The position numbers and the translations under genes were made by a program. From Ctena decussata (lineage: Eukaryota; Mollusca; Bivalvia; Lucinida; Lucinidae), in the NCBI GenBank assembly GCA_963989385.1, contig OZ022498.1, positions 2,177,501 to 2,241,500 of the forward strand: a stretch of DNA of 64,000 nucleotides, given 5' to 3'. Below the pieces are notes generated by a model. It worked only from the letters and a program-made list of their open reading frames with translations. It had not been told where the DNA came from and did not search any database. This document shows, one piece after another, positions 1 through 11,900 of this stretch (positions are counted from its first letter, which is position 1; every line of letters starts with the position of its first letter).

Positions 1-133
1 CTGTTATCAGGTGAATTTTGCAGCAGATGCATGATAAAAGTCATAAATGAGTTCCTCCAAGAGCAAATTTTACATATCTTGGGTGATTTTGGAAGGGAAA
101 ACATCTGTCATAAAATGGTCAAATAAATATGGT

Positions 134-282
134 ATAGTAAACTCTTGATATCTCAAAGTCCAAATTCATCCCCAACTACTGATATCTCTTAAGAAAATCT
201 TAATCTTTATAATCTTTGATAATAATCTTTGATATAAGAGGGACTTTGAGATATCAGTGTTTGAGATATCGGGAGTTGACTG
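134..282. mobile_element. pogo-like MITE (copy 1)
   Basis: The two ends are imperfect inverted repeats: the right end, read on the minus strand, begins CAGTCAACTCCCGATATC and the left end begins AGTAAACTCTTGATATC. A TA dinucleotide flanks the right side and a similar TA the left, as expected for the Tc1/mariner/pogo superfamily. No coding capacity is seen. The interior repeats the motif GATATCTCAAA. A half copy with the same right end lies at 13795-13852. Confidence 0.5.
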
Positions 283-945
283 TATATAGTTTTTTCTGTA
301 AATAGTTGTCAATATATATGTCGATAAATGTAAGAATCTCAGGTAGCGGAATGCTTTTCAAAATGGTAAGTGAAATCAACACAGATCTAATAAAAAAACT
401 GGTTTATCATCTCATCCAAAACACTGCTGAGCCAAGGATCAGCCCTGTGACAGCAAATATACTAATAGACCTCAACTTTTAGAACTTGTTTCTTATGTCT
501 GGAAATAAAACAATTGTGGCCAACTGCTCACTCTTTAGATATGGAGTACCTTTTAAACTTGCATTAGGTACCATTTACTGATGCACAGGTAGCTATTACT
601 GAAAAACAGTTTGTATGCGTGGTACTTATATACAGATCCATGAAATACCTGTCACAGACGTGTATTTTACATATACACTTAGGGTATATGTTCAAGTAGT
701 ATTTTTGTAAATATGCAAGATACTTTCCTGTTGAACATTAAATAGATATATGTAATACCTTTCCACAGATCCATGACTTCAAAGTTACTGACACATGTAT
801 ACTTTACAGATCAAGGTTATATTTTTATATATGTTTTTCAAGAAATAATACTGTTTACAGTTATATATGCTCATACAATCAATCGTGGATGAACATTCTG
901 GGATTTTACAGCTCTGCAAGGTGTATGGGTACACCTCCATGTTTT
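283..945. other. no gene seen
   Basis: AT-rich DNA without a convincing reading frame or recognised repeat. It lies beyond the 3' end of NELFB. Confidence 0.5.
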
Positions 946-1161
946 CAGAGCTCCAGATAAGACGGGGTATTGAGGATAATTCAAAGATAATTTTTCTTAT
1001 TTCTCCACGAAAACATATGTTGTGACCCCTCATTAGAACCGTCTCAACGAGATGGCTCGACGAGACGGTTCTAATGATGGGTCACAAAATATGTTTTCGT
1101 GGGGAAATATGGATAATTATCCCAAAATTATCTCTGTTACCCCTTCTTATCTGGAGCACTG
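946..1161. mobile_element. Palindromic foldback MITE, family 1, copy 1
   Basis: The whole element is an inverted repeat, opening CAGAGCTCCAGATAAG and closing with its near complement. The centre holds AACCGTCTC and GAGACGGTT arms. It is flanked on both sides by TGTTTT, a 6-bp target duplication (940-945 and 1162-1167). Other copies are at 12230, 22265, 35679 and 50542. There is no coding capacity. The superfamily is not certain. Confidence 0.75.
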
Positions 1162-1390
1162 TGTTTTACGCAATTTTTCACCCTTTGAGGGAAACAACTT
1201 TCACAACTCCTGTTTGCTTTCCTGACTGACAAAGCATTTCAAAACTGGGTCTGCTCTTAAAGTAGACCTCTTGAAGATGGCCGTTGTGTACTCTGTCGTA
1301 CGACATGGTGTAGTGAAGCGTAGTGGAACGTAACGGCATGAGACTCAGGACTACTCTTAAAGAACAGAATTTGCTCCTAGGGGATTCAAT

Positions 1391-1904
1391 CTTTATTGGT
1401 TTTTGACCATGTTATGTCATTACCTACGTGAGATGGGATATTTCCTTAGATGAAATGGCAGTGTTACTGGACTGTTGCATAATAGAATTATGACACCCAA
1501 TATACAAGAATATTTGTCTTTAAGAGTTGACTACTGAGAAGGGAGGCTAAAATGAATCTGACAGAGTTGCTTCCCCTGAAAGTGTACCTAGTGACCGTAA
1601 ACTGAATATCTTATTTTCTGTGAAACCTTTTATCTATTCCATCTAGAGTTTTCATTATATGTATTTATACGTAGATATGTATCTTTATAATGATTCAGTG
1701 ACCTCTCTGTGCTTGTATTTGTTCATTCATACTGTTGTGAATAAAAAATTTATTTTATCTATACGTAACTTCATTAAATCACCAGTTGCACATACAGTTC
1801 AGTTTAACTACAATATCTGTGCACTTAAGATGACCTCTGCTGAGATGGCACAACAAATGTATTGAATCCCTACATTACAGTATGTTGTAGTTTTAGCAGA
1901 ATCA
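1391..1904. other. no gene seen
   Basis: Low-complexity AT-rich stretch. Around 1180-1390 and 1550-1600 there are scraps of the family-3 MITE (GCTCCTAGGGGA-type hairpin and a GTTGCTTCCCCTGAAAG motif), too decayed to delimit. Confidence 0.4.
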
Positions 1905-1920
1905 TCCGAGGTAATAATCT

Positions 1921-2000
1921 CAGATGATTCATTCATAAAAAGTATAACAGCTTTTCATTTCATTGAAAAGCTGTTATACTTTTTATGACTGAATCATCTG
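1921..2000. repeat. Long hairpin within the minisatellite
   Basis: Two arms of about 37 bp separated by 6-7 bp are nearly perfect complements. Each arm contains AGTATAACAGCTTTTCA or its complement, bounded by the minisatellite core GAATCATCTG. It could form a cruciform, or a stem in RNA if transcribed. Confidence 0.75.
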
Positions 2001-2376
2001 AGATGATTCCAATGAAAATCCACAACATTATTTCATTTGCTTATTCTTTTTATTTTTTATTCATTTCCAATGTTTCTGATGAAAAGAAACATTTTTATGA
2101 ATGAATCATCTCAGATGACTCTGATGAAAAGCCACAAAACGTTTTATATGAGCTAATCATCTGATTTGACTCACATGAAGAGCCATATTCTTATTAATGA
2201 ATCATCTGAGTTGATTCTAATGAAAAGCAACAACATTTTTATGAATAAATCATGAGGTGATTCTATTGAAAACCCATAACATTCTTCTAAATGAATTATC
2301 TGAGATGATTCTTCTGAACTGCCACATTTTTATGCATGAACCATGTAAGATGATTCTAATGAAAAGCAAAAACATT

Positions 2377-2614
2377 TGAGCCATGACACGACAAAACTAA
2401 CAATGTGGTTGTGCACCCAGTGCAGACTCAGATCAGCCTGGGCATCCGCCCAGTCTGATCAGAGTCTTCGCTGTCCACATGGAGGTAGCTTAGAATCTTA
2501 GCTACCCTTTGAGCACTTAACAAAGAGTCTGTTCAAACTGGGCGGATGACCAGGCTGATCTGAATCTGCCCTGGTCGCACAACCACATTGTTGGTTTTCT
2601 TGTGTCGCGGCTCA
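2377..2614. mobile_element. Palindromic MITE, family 2, copy 1
   Basis: Terminal inverted repeats TGAGCCATGACACGACAAAA and the complement of TGTGTCGCGGCTCA bound an element of about 238 bp. Internal arms contain CAGATCAGCCTGGGCATCC. Eight copies are recognisable in the window (2377, 13346, 14807, 41608, 49375, 49654, 61005, 61737). It is non-coding: its open frames, such as one reading RDTRKPTKW, are by-products. This copy sits inside the minisatellite and splits it. Confidence 0.8.
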
Positions 2615-2791
2615 GTTTTTTATGAATAAATCATATGAGGTGATTCTAATAAAACCGTAACATTTTTAATGAATGAATTTTAAATCTGAGATGATTCTAA
2701 TGAAAAGCCAAAGGACATGTTTATGCAGTTATAAGAAAAGTATCTCTGACATCAGATCTGGCACTCTTGGTATCAAAATTATTGTCCAATA

Positions 2792-2797
2792 TTTATT
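2792..2797 (-). promoter_or_regulatory. Possible polyadenylation signal abutting the NELFB stop
   Basis: On the minus strand the stop TGA is followed directly by AATAAA. It is so close to the stop that it may be chance; a later signal could be the one used. The expected 3' UTR lies below 2798. Confidence 0.3.
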
Positions 2798-2941
2798 TCA
2801 CATCATTGAATGAGCTGGGGTTGGTGCGGGAACACTCATCAATGGAGAGTCAATCTGTTCTACTGGTGCAGTGGGGCTTGGCTGATATGATTCTATTTTG
2901 TCCATCAATGCATTATATGTTGTGTGAATCACCTCTCCATG
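2798..2941 (-). CDS. NELFB: NELFB coding exon 7 (C-terminal tail and stop)
   Basis: The acceptor ATATTTCAG is followed by a phase-0 exon of 47 codons and TGA. It opens HGEVIHTTYNALMDKIESYQ, which matches in position and pattern the last conserved helix of NELF-B, and ends in a Pro/Ala/Ser-rich tail. The exon is 9.1 kb from exon 6, but phase, total length and the family pattern all fit. Confidence 0.85.
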   Translation of the reverse strand, partial: HGEVIHTTYNALMDKIESYQPSPTAPVEQIDSPLMSVPAPTPAHSMM

Positions 2942-5900
2942 CTGAAATATAACAAATGTCAAAATAAGGTAAAACTCTGAAATTTATAAGCTTGATCTCC
3001 ATCTGGGCCCATGAGAAAATGAGATACCTTTATTCATTCAGGAACTAGTTATTTATTTATTATACCCCCGACATACGAAGTATGTCAAGGGGTATATAGT
3101 TTTCGTCTTTCCGTCCGTTCGTCCGTCTGTGTGTCCATCCGTCCGTCCGTTCGTCCGTCCGTCCATTAACATTTGCGTTAAAGTTTTGCGTTAAGTTTTT
3201 ATTCTTTGCTTATATTTCCAATATCCTTTGATGAAACCTTTTGGTATGTGACTAGGTATACTTCTAGGTTCATGCAGAATAGTTGACATTATCTGGATGC
3301 TGCTGCTGACCTAAGGTCAAGGTCACAGACTTAGACATTTGCGTTAAAGTTTTGTGTTAAGTTTATATTCTTCTTTTATATTTCCAATATCCTTTGATGG
3401 AACCTTTTGCTATTTGACTAGGGTTACTTTAAGGTTCATACAGAGTAGTTGACATCATCTGGATGCTGCTGCTTGCCAAAGGTCAAGGTCACAGATTTGT
3501 ATATATGTGTTAAATTTGCGTTAAAGTTTTGCGTTAAGTTTATATTCTTTGCTTATATTTCCAACATCCTTTGGTGAAAGCTTTTGATATATGACTAGGT
3601 TTACTTCTATGTTCGTGCACAATGATTGACATCATTTTGATGCTGCTGCTGACCTAAGGTCAAGGTCACAGACTTTAACATTTGCGTTAAAGTTTTGGGT
3701 TAAGTTTACATTCTTTGTTTATATTTCAAACATTCTTTGATGAAACCTTCTGATTTATGACTAGGTTTACTTCTATGTGTTCATGCAGATTAGTTGACAT
3801 CATCTGGATGCTGCTGCTATCCAAGGTCATGGAAACAGACTTATAGGTTTACATAAAAATTTTGTGCTTAGTTGGTTTTCTTTACTGATATTTGTAATAT
3901 ACTTTGATGGAAGCATTTGATAGGTGATAAAGTTTACTTCTAGGTTCATACCATGTATAAGATTGGTTTCATTAGGGTGTGGTTTCATTAGGCGGTGGCG
4001 CTGGTCGGGGGTATACGTGAGCCCCTGCTCACTTGCTCTAGTTTATACAATATTTAAAGAGGGTGGCACAATAAGTTATCAAAGCTAGTCTACCTTGTGG
4101 CCCTCTATTAAAACTAGAAATGTGTCCATAGTACACAGATGCCCCCGCCTAGTGCCTTGAGTAAGACTGTGCCTAGATTAAGCTATTGGCATTTGTACAA
4201 TAAATGAGTTCATAGAGGCAGACTTGTACAATATAAAAGGCCATAGGCCAAGCATTGCCCAACGTTTAAAATGTAACACAAAAAAGCAGTCCTTTAACAG
4301 TTTCAGAGTCACTGTATGGCCAAAATAGTACATATTGAGTCTTACAGAACCTGGTAAGAAACTATGTCAGTGGACCATGACATATGGATCTTCATGACCT
4401 GATTCTTGTATATGCCTGATGTATTGGTAGATATAATTGCTCATACAAAATTTCAAGTTGCTACAATAACAGGAAACCTAAAATCTACCTCTGACAAAAA
4501 TCTTAACCTTGCAAAATTAGCCTAAGTCCAAAATCAGTGGACCATGACATATGGATCTTCATGACCTGATTCTTGTATATGCCTGATGTATTGGTAGATA
4601 TAAATGTACTTACAAAATTTCAAGTTCCTACAATAATAGGAGCCCTGAAATCTACCTCTGACAAAAATTTTAACCTTGCAAAGTTGGCCTAAGTCCAAAG
4701 TCAGTGGACCATGACATATGAGTCATCATACCTTCATTCTTGTATATTCCAGTTGTATATATTTATGTAAATCCTCATACAAAATTTCAAGTTGCTACAA
4801 TAATAGGAACCCTGAAATCTACCTCGGACAAAAATCTGAACCTTGCAAATTTTGGCCTTAGTCCAAAGTCAGTGGACCATGACATATGAGTCATCATACC
4901 TTCATTCTTGTATATTCCAGTTGTATATATTTATGTAAATCCTCATACAAAATTTCAAGTTGCTACAATAATAGGAACCCTGAAATCTACCTTGGACAAA
5001 AATCTTAACCCGAGTCTAACAGGATCACATACGTACGTACGGACAGACGTATGTACGTACATACGTATGTAATAACATACATACGTACGCACAACCGAAA
5101 CACTACATGCCCCCGTCATCGGCATGGCGGGGGCATAAAAAAATAAAAATATTAACAAGACCTGCAGGAGACATTACAATACACAATATATACAGGCATA
5201 TGTACAAGAGAGGAGAAAACTGATGTATCGTAATATAAATGACAACTGATGCCAAGCTCTTAAAAAGAACGTCACATATATAGAACATCAGATAAACATC
5301 AAATCATAATAAAATACATCAAAGGGCACATAAAATTTGTTCCATACTGAATGGAGCTTAAAATACAAACACATGAAAAGGTAATTAACAAGACCTGTCA
5401 CGGGGACAGGATAGCTCGCCTGACAGCGCCTTGTTCATCACATAAAAAACTTTAACGTAAAACTTTAACATTTTGCTAACGCCGACGCCGCTGCCAACGC
5501 CGCCGCTGACGTCGAAGCGGGGGGTAGTGCAATAGCTCTTCCTGAACTTTGTTAAGGCGAGCTCAAAATGTATGAAATGTAAACATGTATTTGTCCATCG
5601 CAAAAAGACGGGAAAAAAATCAAGGCGAGCTGCAGTTTTGTTCTAGAACTTAGCAGAGATAGATATCAAATTGTATTAATTCAGAAACTAGTGGGATATG
5701 AATGAAAAGCAAACAAAAAAACTCCCATACAAAATTAAAGGCAAATATACTCAACTGCATTAACAAGAAAATCGGTGGAACCGATGGATGCTCAACGAAG
5801 GCTTGGAATAGGAGAATGGGTATCCTGGTGAAGGAGTGACTTTCTGTGTAAATTAAATGCAATTTAAAATGGAAAAAAATAATTCTCTTCAACACTTTTA

Positions 5901-8900
5901 GAGCAATGCTCTGGATATGCATACAACTGAGAAAAAATAAGAAGGGAAGTAACCCCAAAATAACTTGGGATACAGTTATGGTTCTTCTGCTCTGCACTTC
6001 TTGTTGTAACGTGGGCCGACCTGCAAACAAACCACGTCAGTGGAAAAGCATGCTCACCCACCAAGGGCTGTTTATTTGCTTATATACCCCAACATTTACT
6101 CGACTACAAACTACCAAGTTTGTAATTTGCATATCTATTTATATCTGTGACCTTCTACCGTCACATTACTTTCCCCTCCGAGAAGTCTCGTCCCGAGACT
6201 TGGCCTGGGAATTACATGGGTAAGGCAACTCCGGTCTGGCAGTTGTCATTATCCCACCGCTGCCACCAAATGTAACGTGGGCCGACCTGCAAAACAAACC
6301 ACGTCAGTGGAAAAGCATGCTCACCCACCAAGGGCGGTTTATTTGCTTATATACCCCAACATTTACTCGACCACAAACTACCGAGTTTGTAATTTGCATA
6401 TCTATTTATATCTGTGACCTTCTACCGTCACATTGTCGTTACCCTCTACTATCATTATGTGAAGTTTCAATCATTTTCTCTTCAATAAGTACAGAGATAT
6501 ACTCCGGACAAGCTAAATAACTGAAAAAATTAGGTAGGGTTATAGTTCTTAAGCTCTGCACTTCTGTTCATTACCCTCTATCATTGTGTGAAGTTTCATT
6601 TAGTTTCCTTCAATACTTCCTAAGATATGCTCCATAAAAGCAAACTATAGCAAAAATTAAGAAGGGAGCTAACTCTGTAATTACTTTTGACAGGGTCATG
6701 GTTCTTGTGTTCTGCACTTTCATTCATTGCCCTCTATTGGTGTGTGACGTTTAATTAAGTTCCCTTTTATACTTTCAGAGATATGCTCTGGACATGCACA
6801 ATACTGAAAAATAGGAAGGGAGCTAACTGTGTAAATACTTAAGACAGGGTTATGGTTCTTGTGCTCTGCACTTCACCTCTTTGTCCTCTTTCAATGTATG
6901 AAGTTTCAGTAAGTTCCCTCTTATACTTTTGGAGATATGCACTGGACAGGCTTAATATTGAAAAAACTAGAAAGGGAGCTAACTTCGTAAATACTTGTGA
7001 TAAGGTTATGGTTCTTGTGCACTGCACTTCCTCTCATTGTCCTCTATCAATGTGTGAAATTTCATTTAGTTCCCCTTTATAGCTTCTGAGATATGCTCCA
7101 GACAAGCAAAATATTGAAAAATTGGGAAGGGAGCTAACTTCATAAATACCTGTGACAGGGTTACGGTTCTTGTGCACTGCACTTCCTCTCATTGTCCTCT
7201 ATCAATGTATGAAGTTTCATTTAGTTCCCCCCAATACTTTCAGAGATATGCTCCGGACAAGCAAAATATTGAAAAAAAACTGGAAAGGGAGCTCACTTCA
7301 TAAATACTTGTGACAGGGTTATGGTTCTTGTGCACTGCACTTCCCCTCCTTGTCCTCTATCAATGTGTGAAGTTTCCTTTAGTTCCCCCTTATACTTTCA
7401 CAGATATGCTCCGGACAAGCAAAATATTGAAACAAGAGGTCCATGATGGACCTAAATCGCTCACCTGAGTTATGATGAAATAACATGGAAAATCATCTAT
7501 TTGATGATGGTTCAATAGTGGATTTCCGTAAATCTGTATTGCTTAGCAACAGCTGGTAAACATTACCTGTAGAGTGTAAACATAACTAGCCAGTTGGTAC
7601 AGTAGCTGAAGCGAAAGATAAGAATTCCTATAGAAGTGAATGGTGTTAATTAGTGATGGGACATCGGCTGGAAATCATAATCGATCATTGGTTGGAATCG
7701 GTTGCTGCTGTCGATGCGATTCTTCCGATTATTAATTGGTTCTTGATAAGTTTGCTTTTCCATGCATGTTTCACTGTTAATCCTTGTAAAATCCATGTAT
7801 TATAGACTAAAAATAGCTGCTTCTGTAGTGTACTAGCTTTTGTAGTTTTGCAACTGCTTTCTATGTGCACCTTTTGGCTCTTAACCACTTCTGCTTTGTG
7901 CTAGTTGGCTTAGTAACACATTTATAATAAGTATGGTGGATGATGTGATGCATGTCCAAATGAACCATTAACCAGGCTCTGATAGCATCAATAAATTTTT
8001 TGGACAGACAGGTCTAGCCAAACAGTGTAGAATGTAGACCCAGATCACTGAGATCACACTGCTCTTTTAGGGTCCACACTGTTTGCCATTCCAAAATTCC
8101 ACCCCACACATACAAAAAAAAAACTAAGTCCACACCTAAAAAGATTCAAGCAGAGGTTCCCCTTAAGCACTGGCTACATTAGTTAACCCCCACCCATAAT
8201 AACCAACTTAACCAAGGCCTCAGAATGATGAGGTAAAAAAAAAACATGAAGAAAGAGTGGGTGGGGTGCCAGAATTATTATGTAAACAAATATTCAGAGC
8301 AAGAACTATTTATTCAGATTGTTTATCATAGCATGGAATTATTCCCAGATCGAATGTAGTGGTCATGAATTGGTTGTAAGATAACAGAGACGCCGTCGAT
8401 CTTAACTGAAAACCAATACTTGTTTTTGACGAAAGATTCTTACCCTACAAACCCCTTTACTCATATCGAGATTGTCACTTGTTGGTGGCAGATCGTCATT
8501 CTTTTGTAAAATCCGAGTATTTTCACACGTTGGATTTTCTTTTAGTGCCGGGAAGCCCGGGATGATAATATAACTGAAATTGTTGTAATTGGAAGCCATA
8601 TTGGAGACATAGGCATGCTCTATTGATAAAACAAGAGCGGCGGCGTGCGCCGCACCGCGTATAAAAAACGGTACCGGAGTACTGGACGGTGCAGAGACGG
8701 CTCGCATACCGCTCCTCCATTTCATACCGATGATCGATTTTGACAAAGTTCAATCGATTATCGGAATCGGGAGCTTCCAGCACGCCGCTAATCGATACCA
8801 CCTGATCATCGGTACACCACTAGTGTTAATTTGTTTTGTCAATTTATTTTTAATCAAAATTAAGTTAAAAGGCTTCCAAATTTTAGTAAAATAATTACAA

Positions 8901-11900
8901 CTTTATGAAGGACATGGGAATTAGTGTATATTATGAATATGATAGAAAAACAAGAAATATTTATCAATAATACTAGAGGATAAGAATTAAGCCAGGCCAA
9001 ATGAGCTAGTATGCTACTGTTATGTGTGAATGTCTGTACTGACCAGCATGTGCACTGACATACTCACATCTACAATCAAATCAGTATTTGCATAGCTAAT
9101 TATGATGATCAATATTCAATTCTTAAGCTTTTCACAGGTGGAGAACTATAATTTGTGAGGATAAAATTTTCATTAATGGTAAGATTTAAAACAAAACAAC
9201 AACAGCAAAAAAGGTCTGATATTATAAGATAGTGGATTTGCACAAGTTTCTCTTTCATTAATTATCTGAAATCTAAAGGCATATATTTTTTTTAGAAAGA
9301 CTGGACTTAAAGTGCACATATAAAAAACCTACTTTACTGTTTTCACCCATAAGAAGTCTGTTTTTCACTTAAGAGTAAAGGAAGTAAAGTATTAATACTT
9401 CGGTCCTGCTAACATTTCCCCCATAGTTATGTTTTAGAATTGTAACAAAAATGAAATTCTAGGAAACAAATAGCCAGCATTAATAGCTTGCAAATGTTAA
9501 CATAAATTTGTTTACATGATATTACTGAAGTGATTCAGAGAGAAAGTAACATGATTTTTTCATTGATAAGAAGGGAAAATCATAGCTGTGCACTGGCATA
9601 AAGTCAAAAGTTCAAATTACTGTGTAATAGCTTTTTAATCACCTCATTTATTGGTATGGGGTTATGAATCTCCAATGGGTTTAATGTTAAAATTATCAGC
9701 TGCTGTACCAACCGCAAGCCGGGAACCAATAATGAGAGCCAGCTGGTAATTTTCGGAAAAGGCCTATTGGAGCAGTTTTGCACTGTTTAATCTATATTCT
9801 GACAAAGTTTCATAAAGATTGGATCAAAACTGTGCCCTCTAGAGTGTACACAATGTTTTTCTAAGATCTGACCTGGCGATCTAGTTTTTGATCAGACATA
9901 ATTTTGTTTCAAACTTGGCCTACATTTCATGAAGATAAACATCCTGACAAAGTTTCATGAAGATTCAATGCAAAATAAAGCCACAATTGTGTACACAAGT
10001 TTTTCTATGATTTGACCTAGTGACCTAGTTTTTGACCCGATAAGACCCAGTTTCAAACTTGGCCCAGATTTCATCAGATAATCATTCCAACAAAGTTTCA
10101 AGATGACTGAACCAAAACTGTGCCCTCTAGAGTATACACAATGTTTTTCTAAGGTTTGACCTAGTAACCTAGTTTTTGATCCAACATGACCCAGTTGCAT
10201 CCTTGATCTAGATTTGTTGGAGATAAACATTTTGACAAAGTTTCATAGAGATTGGAACAAAACTGTGCCCTCTAGAGCATTCACTTGTTTTCTCTAAGAT
10301 CTGACCTAGTGACCTAGCTTTTGACCTGACATTCAAATTTGGTATAGAGTTCATATAGATAAGCATTCTGACAAAGTTTCATGAACATTGGATCATAACT
10401 GTGCCCTCTAGAGTGTACACAAGGTTTTTTCTAAGATTTGACCTAGTGACCTAGTTTTTGATCCCATATGAATCAGTTTCAACCTTGGCCTAGATTGTAT
10501 AAGGATAAACATTCAGACAAAGTTTCATGAAGATTGGATTATAACTGTGTCCTCTAGAGTGTACACAAGGTTTTTCTAAGATTTAACCTAGTGACCTAGT
10601 TTTTAATCCCACATGACCCAGTTTCAATCTTGGTCCAGATTTCATAAAGATAAACGTTCTGACAAAGTTTCATGAAGATTGGATCATAACTGTGCCCTCT
10701 AGAGAGTACACAAGGTTTTTCTAAGATTTGACCTAGTGACCTAGTTTTTGACCCCACATGACCCAGTTTCAACCATGGTCTAGATTTCATTAAGATAAAC
10801 ATTCTCACAAAGTTTCATGATGATTGGATCAAAACTGTGAACTCTGCATCATTCTAAGAATTATTTCTATTTTTAGCTCTGGCGGCCATTTTGTTCAGCG
10901 GAGTGGAACCGTTTTAGCAATTTTGGTTCAGGGCCATGAGTCAAACATTTCTATGAAATTATTTTAAACCGATCAATTGGCTTCAGAGGAGATGTCCTTT
11001 AAAGGTTTTTCTTATTTTTAGATTTCTATTTTTAGCTCTGGCGGCCATTTTGTTCTGCGGAGTGGAACCGTTTTAGCAATTTTGGTTCAGGGCCATGAGT
11101 CAAACATTTTTGTGAAATGTTTTTGAAATTGAGCCATTTGCTCAAGAGGAGATGTCGTTTAAAGGTTTTTCTATTTTTAGCTCTGGCGGCCATTTTGTTC
11201 AGCGGAGCAGAACGATTTTAGCAATTTAGGTTCAGGCCTATAACAGAAACATTTGTGTGAAATTATTTTGAAATTGGCCTACTGGTCTAGGAGGAGATGT
11301 CGTTTGAAGAAATTGTTGACGGACGGACGGACGACGGACAAATATCGATCACAATAGCTCACCTTGAGCACTTGGTGCTCAGGTGAGCTAAAAACTGGAA
11401 GGGGAGCTAACTACGTAAATACTTGTGACAGGGTTACGGTTCTTGCGCACTTCACTTCCCCTTGTTGTTCTCTAGCAATGTGTGAAGTTTCATATAGTTC
11501 CCCCTTATACTTTCAGCGATATGCTCAGGACAAAAGTGTGACGGACGGACGGACGGATGGATGGATGGACGGACTGACGGACAAAGCTGCAACTATATGC
11601 TCACCCTTCGGGGAGCATAAAAATGCAAAACCTAATTTTTCCAATAGTTCATAGCTTATGTCATATGCAGATCATTTTCAGTTTAAGTTTTTAAGTCAAC
11701 AGTAAATAATGTTTACTGTCCCCGGAATTCATTCCTGTTGATGAAATGGTTCACGCTTGAGAGAGTACTACCTACAGCTACCCGATTTTCAAAAGTCTCA
11801 ATTTGGGATATGTCTGCAAGGCCCTTGGAATGCTTATGTAAGCCTGCGGTTGGAAGCCAAACATTTCCATTACCGCCCATCAATGATTTTTAGACTTGCT

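Larger units (their letters stand above)
1905..2725. repeat. Decayed minisatellite, unit about 50-55 bp
   Basis: A motif of the form GAATCATCTGAGATGATTC, then TAATGAAAAGCCACAAC and a T-rich spacer, recurs about ten times with many substitutions. The core GAATCATCTGAGATGATTC is itself a palindrome. A family-2 MITE (2377-2614) interrupts the array. It lies directly downstream of the NELFB stop codon, so part of it may be in the 3' UTR. Confidence 0.7.
6005..6432 (-). mobile_element. TRIM-like miniature LTR retrotransposon
   Basis: Two near-identical direct repeats (6005-6165 and 6271-6432) flank 105 bp of interior. Both begin TGTAACG and end GTCACA, and the unit is flanked by TTGT on each side (6001-6004, 6433-6436), a 4-bp target duplication. 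Read on the minus strand, the interior starts two bases after the LTR with TGGTGGCAGCGGTGGGAT, a good primer-binding-site candidate, and ends with a polypurine tract GGAGGGGAAAG directly before the other LTR. No coding sequence is present, which is the definition of a TRIM. The LTRs differ by three substitutions and one indel, so insertion is fairly recent. Confidence 0.85.
7433..11391 (+). mobile_element. Helentron/pearl-like module D, inserted in module C
   Basis: It begins CAAGAGGTCCATGATGGACC (a hairpin), followed by ATCGCTCACCTGAG. It ends with a GACGGACGGACGACGG tract and the hairpin TAGCTCACCT..AGGTGAGCTA followed by AAAA. CTCACCTGAG near the 5' end pairs with CTCAGGTGAG at the 3' end. 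The insertion splits a module-C unit in an A-run, since neighbouring intact C units read AAATATTGAAAAAACTGG. Two different tandem cores are inside (9870-10860 and 10866-11310), and a hAT element occupies 7651-8822. Confidence 0.7.
5900..11622 (+). mobile_element. Helentron/pearl-like module C, split by module D
   Basis: Tandem units of about 155 bp with GGTTATGGTTCTTGTGCTCTG and GAAGTTTCATTTAGTTCCCC run from about 5900 to 7432 and resume at 11392. They end with a GACGGACGGAC/ATGGATGG tract and a 3' hairpin ATGCTCACCC-TTC-GGGGAGCAT followed by AAAAA near 11622. The two halves are separated by the complete module D. A miniature LTR element (6005-6432) also sits inside. The 5' terminus is not clear. 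Confidence 0.6.

Noticed and set aside
5028..5095. ACGTACGT-rich tract as a possible origin or regulatory element
   Set aside because: It occupies the same place as the GACGGACG tracts in the other modules, so it is part of the module B 3' end.
5906..7082. Several open frames of 60-126 codons over the module C repeats
   Set aside because: They are translations of tandem units and of the TRIM LTRs; the same peptide (for example LCTSPLCPLSM-type) recurs with each unit, and no protein family is recognised.
8402..8801. Overlapping minus-strand frames of 114 and 92 codons in the first hAT
   Set aside because: No BED finger, no hAT dimerisation or DDE motif, and two equally long overlapping frames argue for chance.
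11364..11654. 96-codon plus-strand frame ending in TDGRTDGWMDGLTD
   Set aside because: The acidic repeat is the GACGGACGG tract of a transposon 3' end read through; similar peptides appear at 16133 and 33513 for the same reason.
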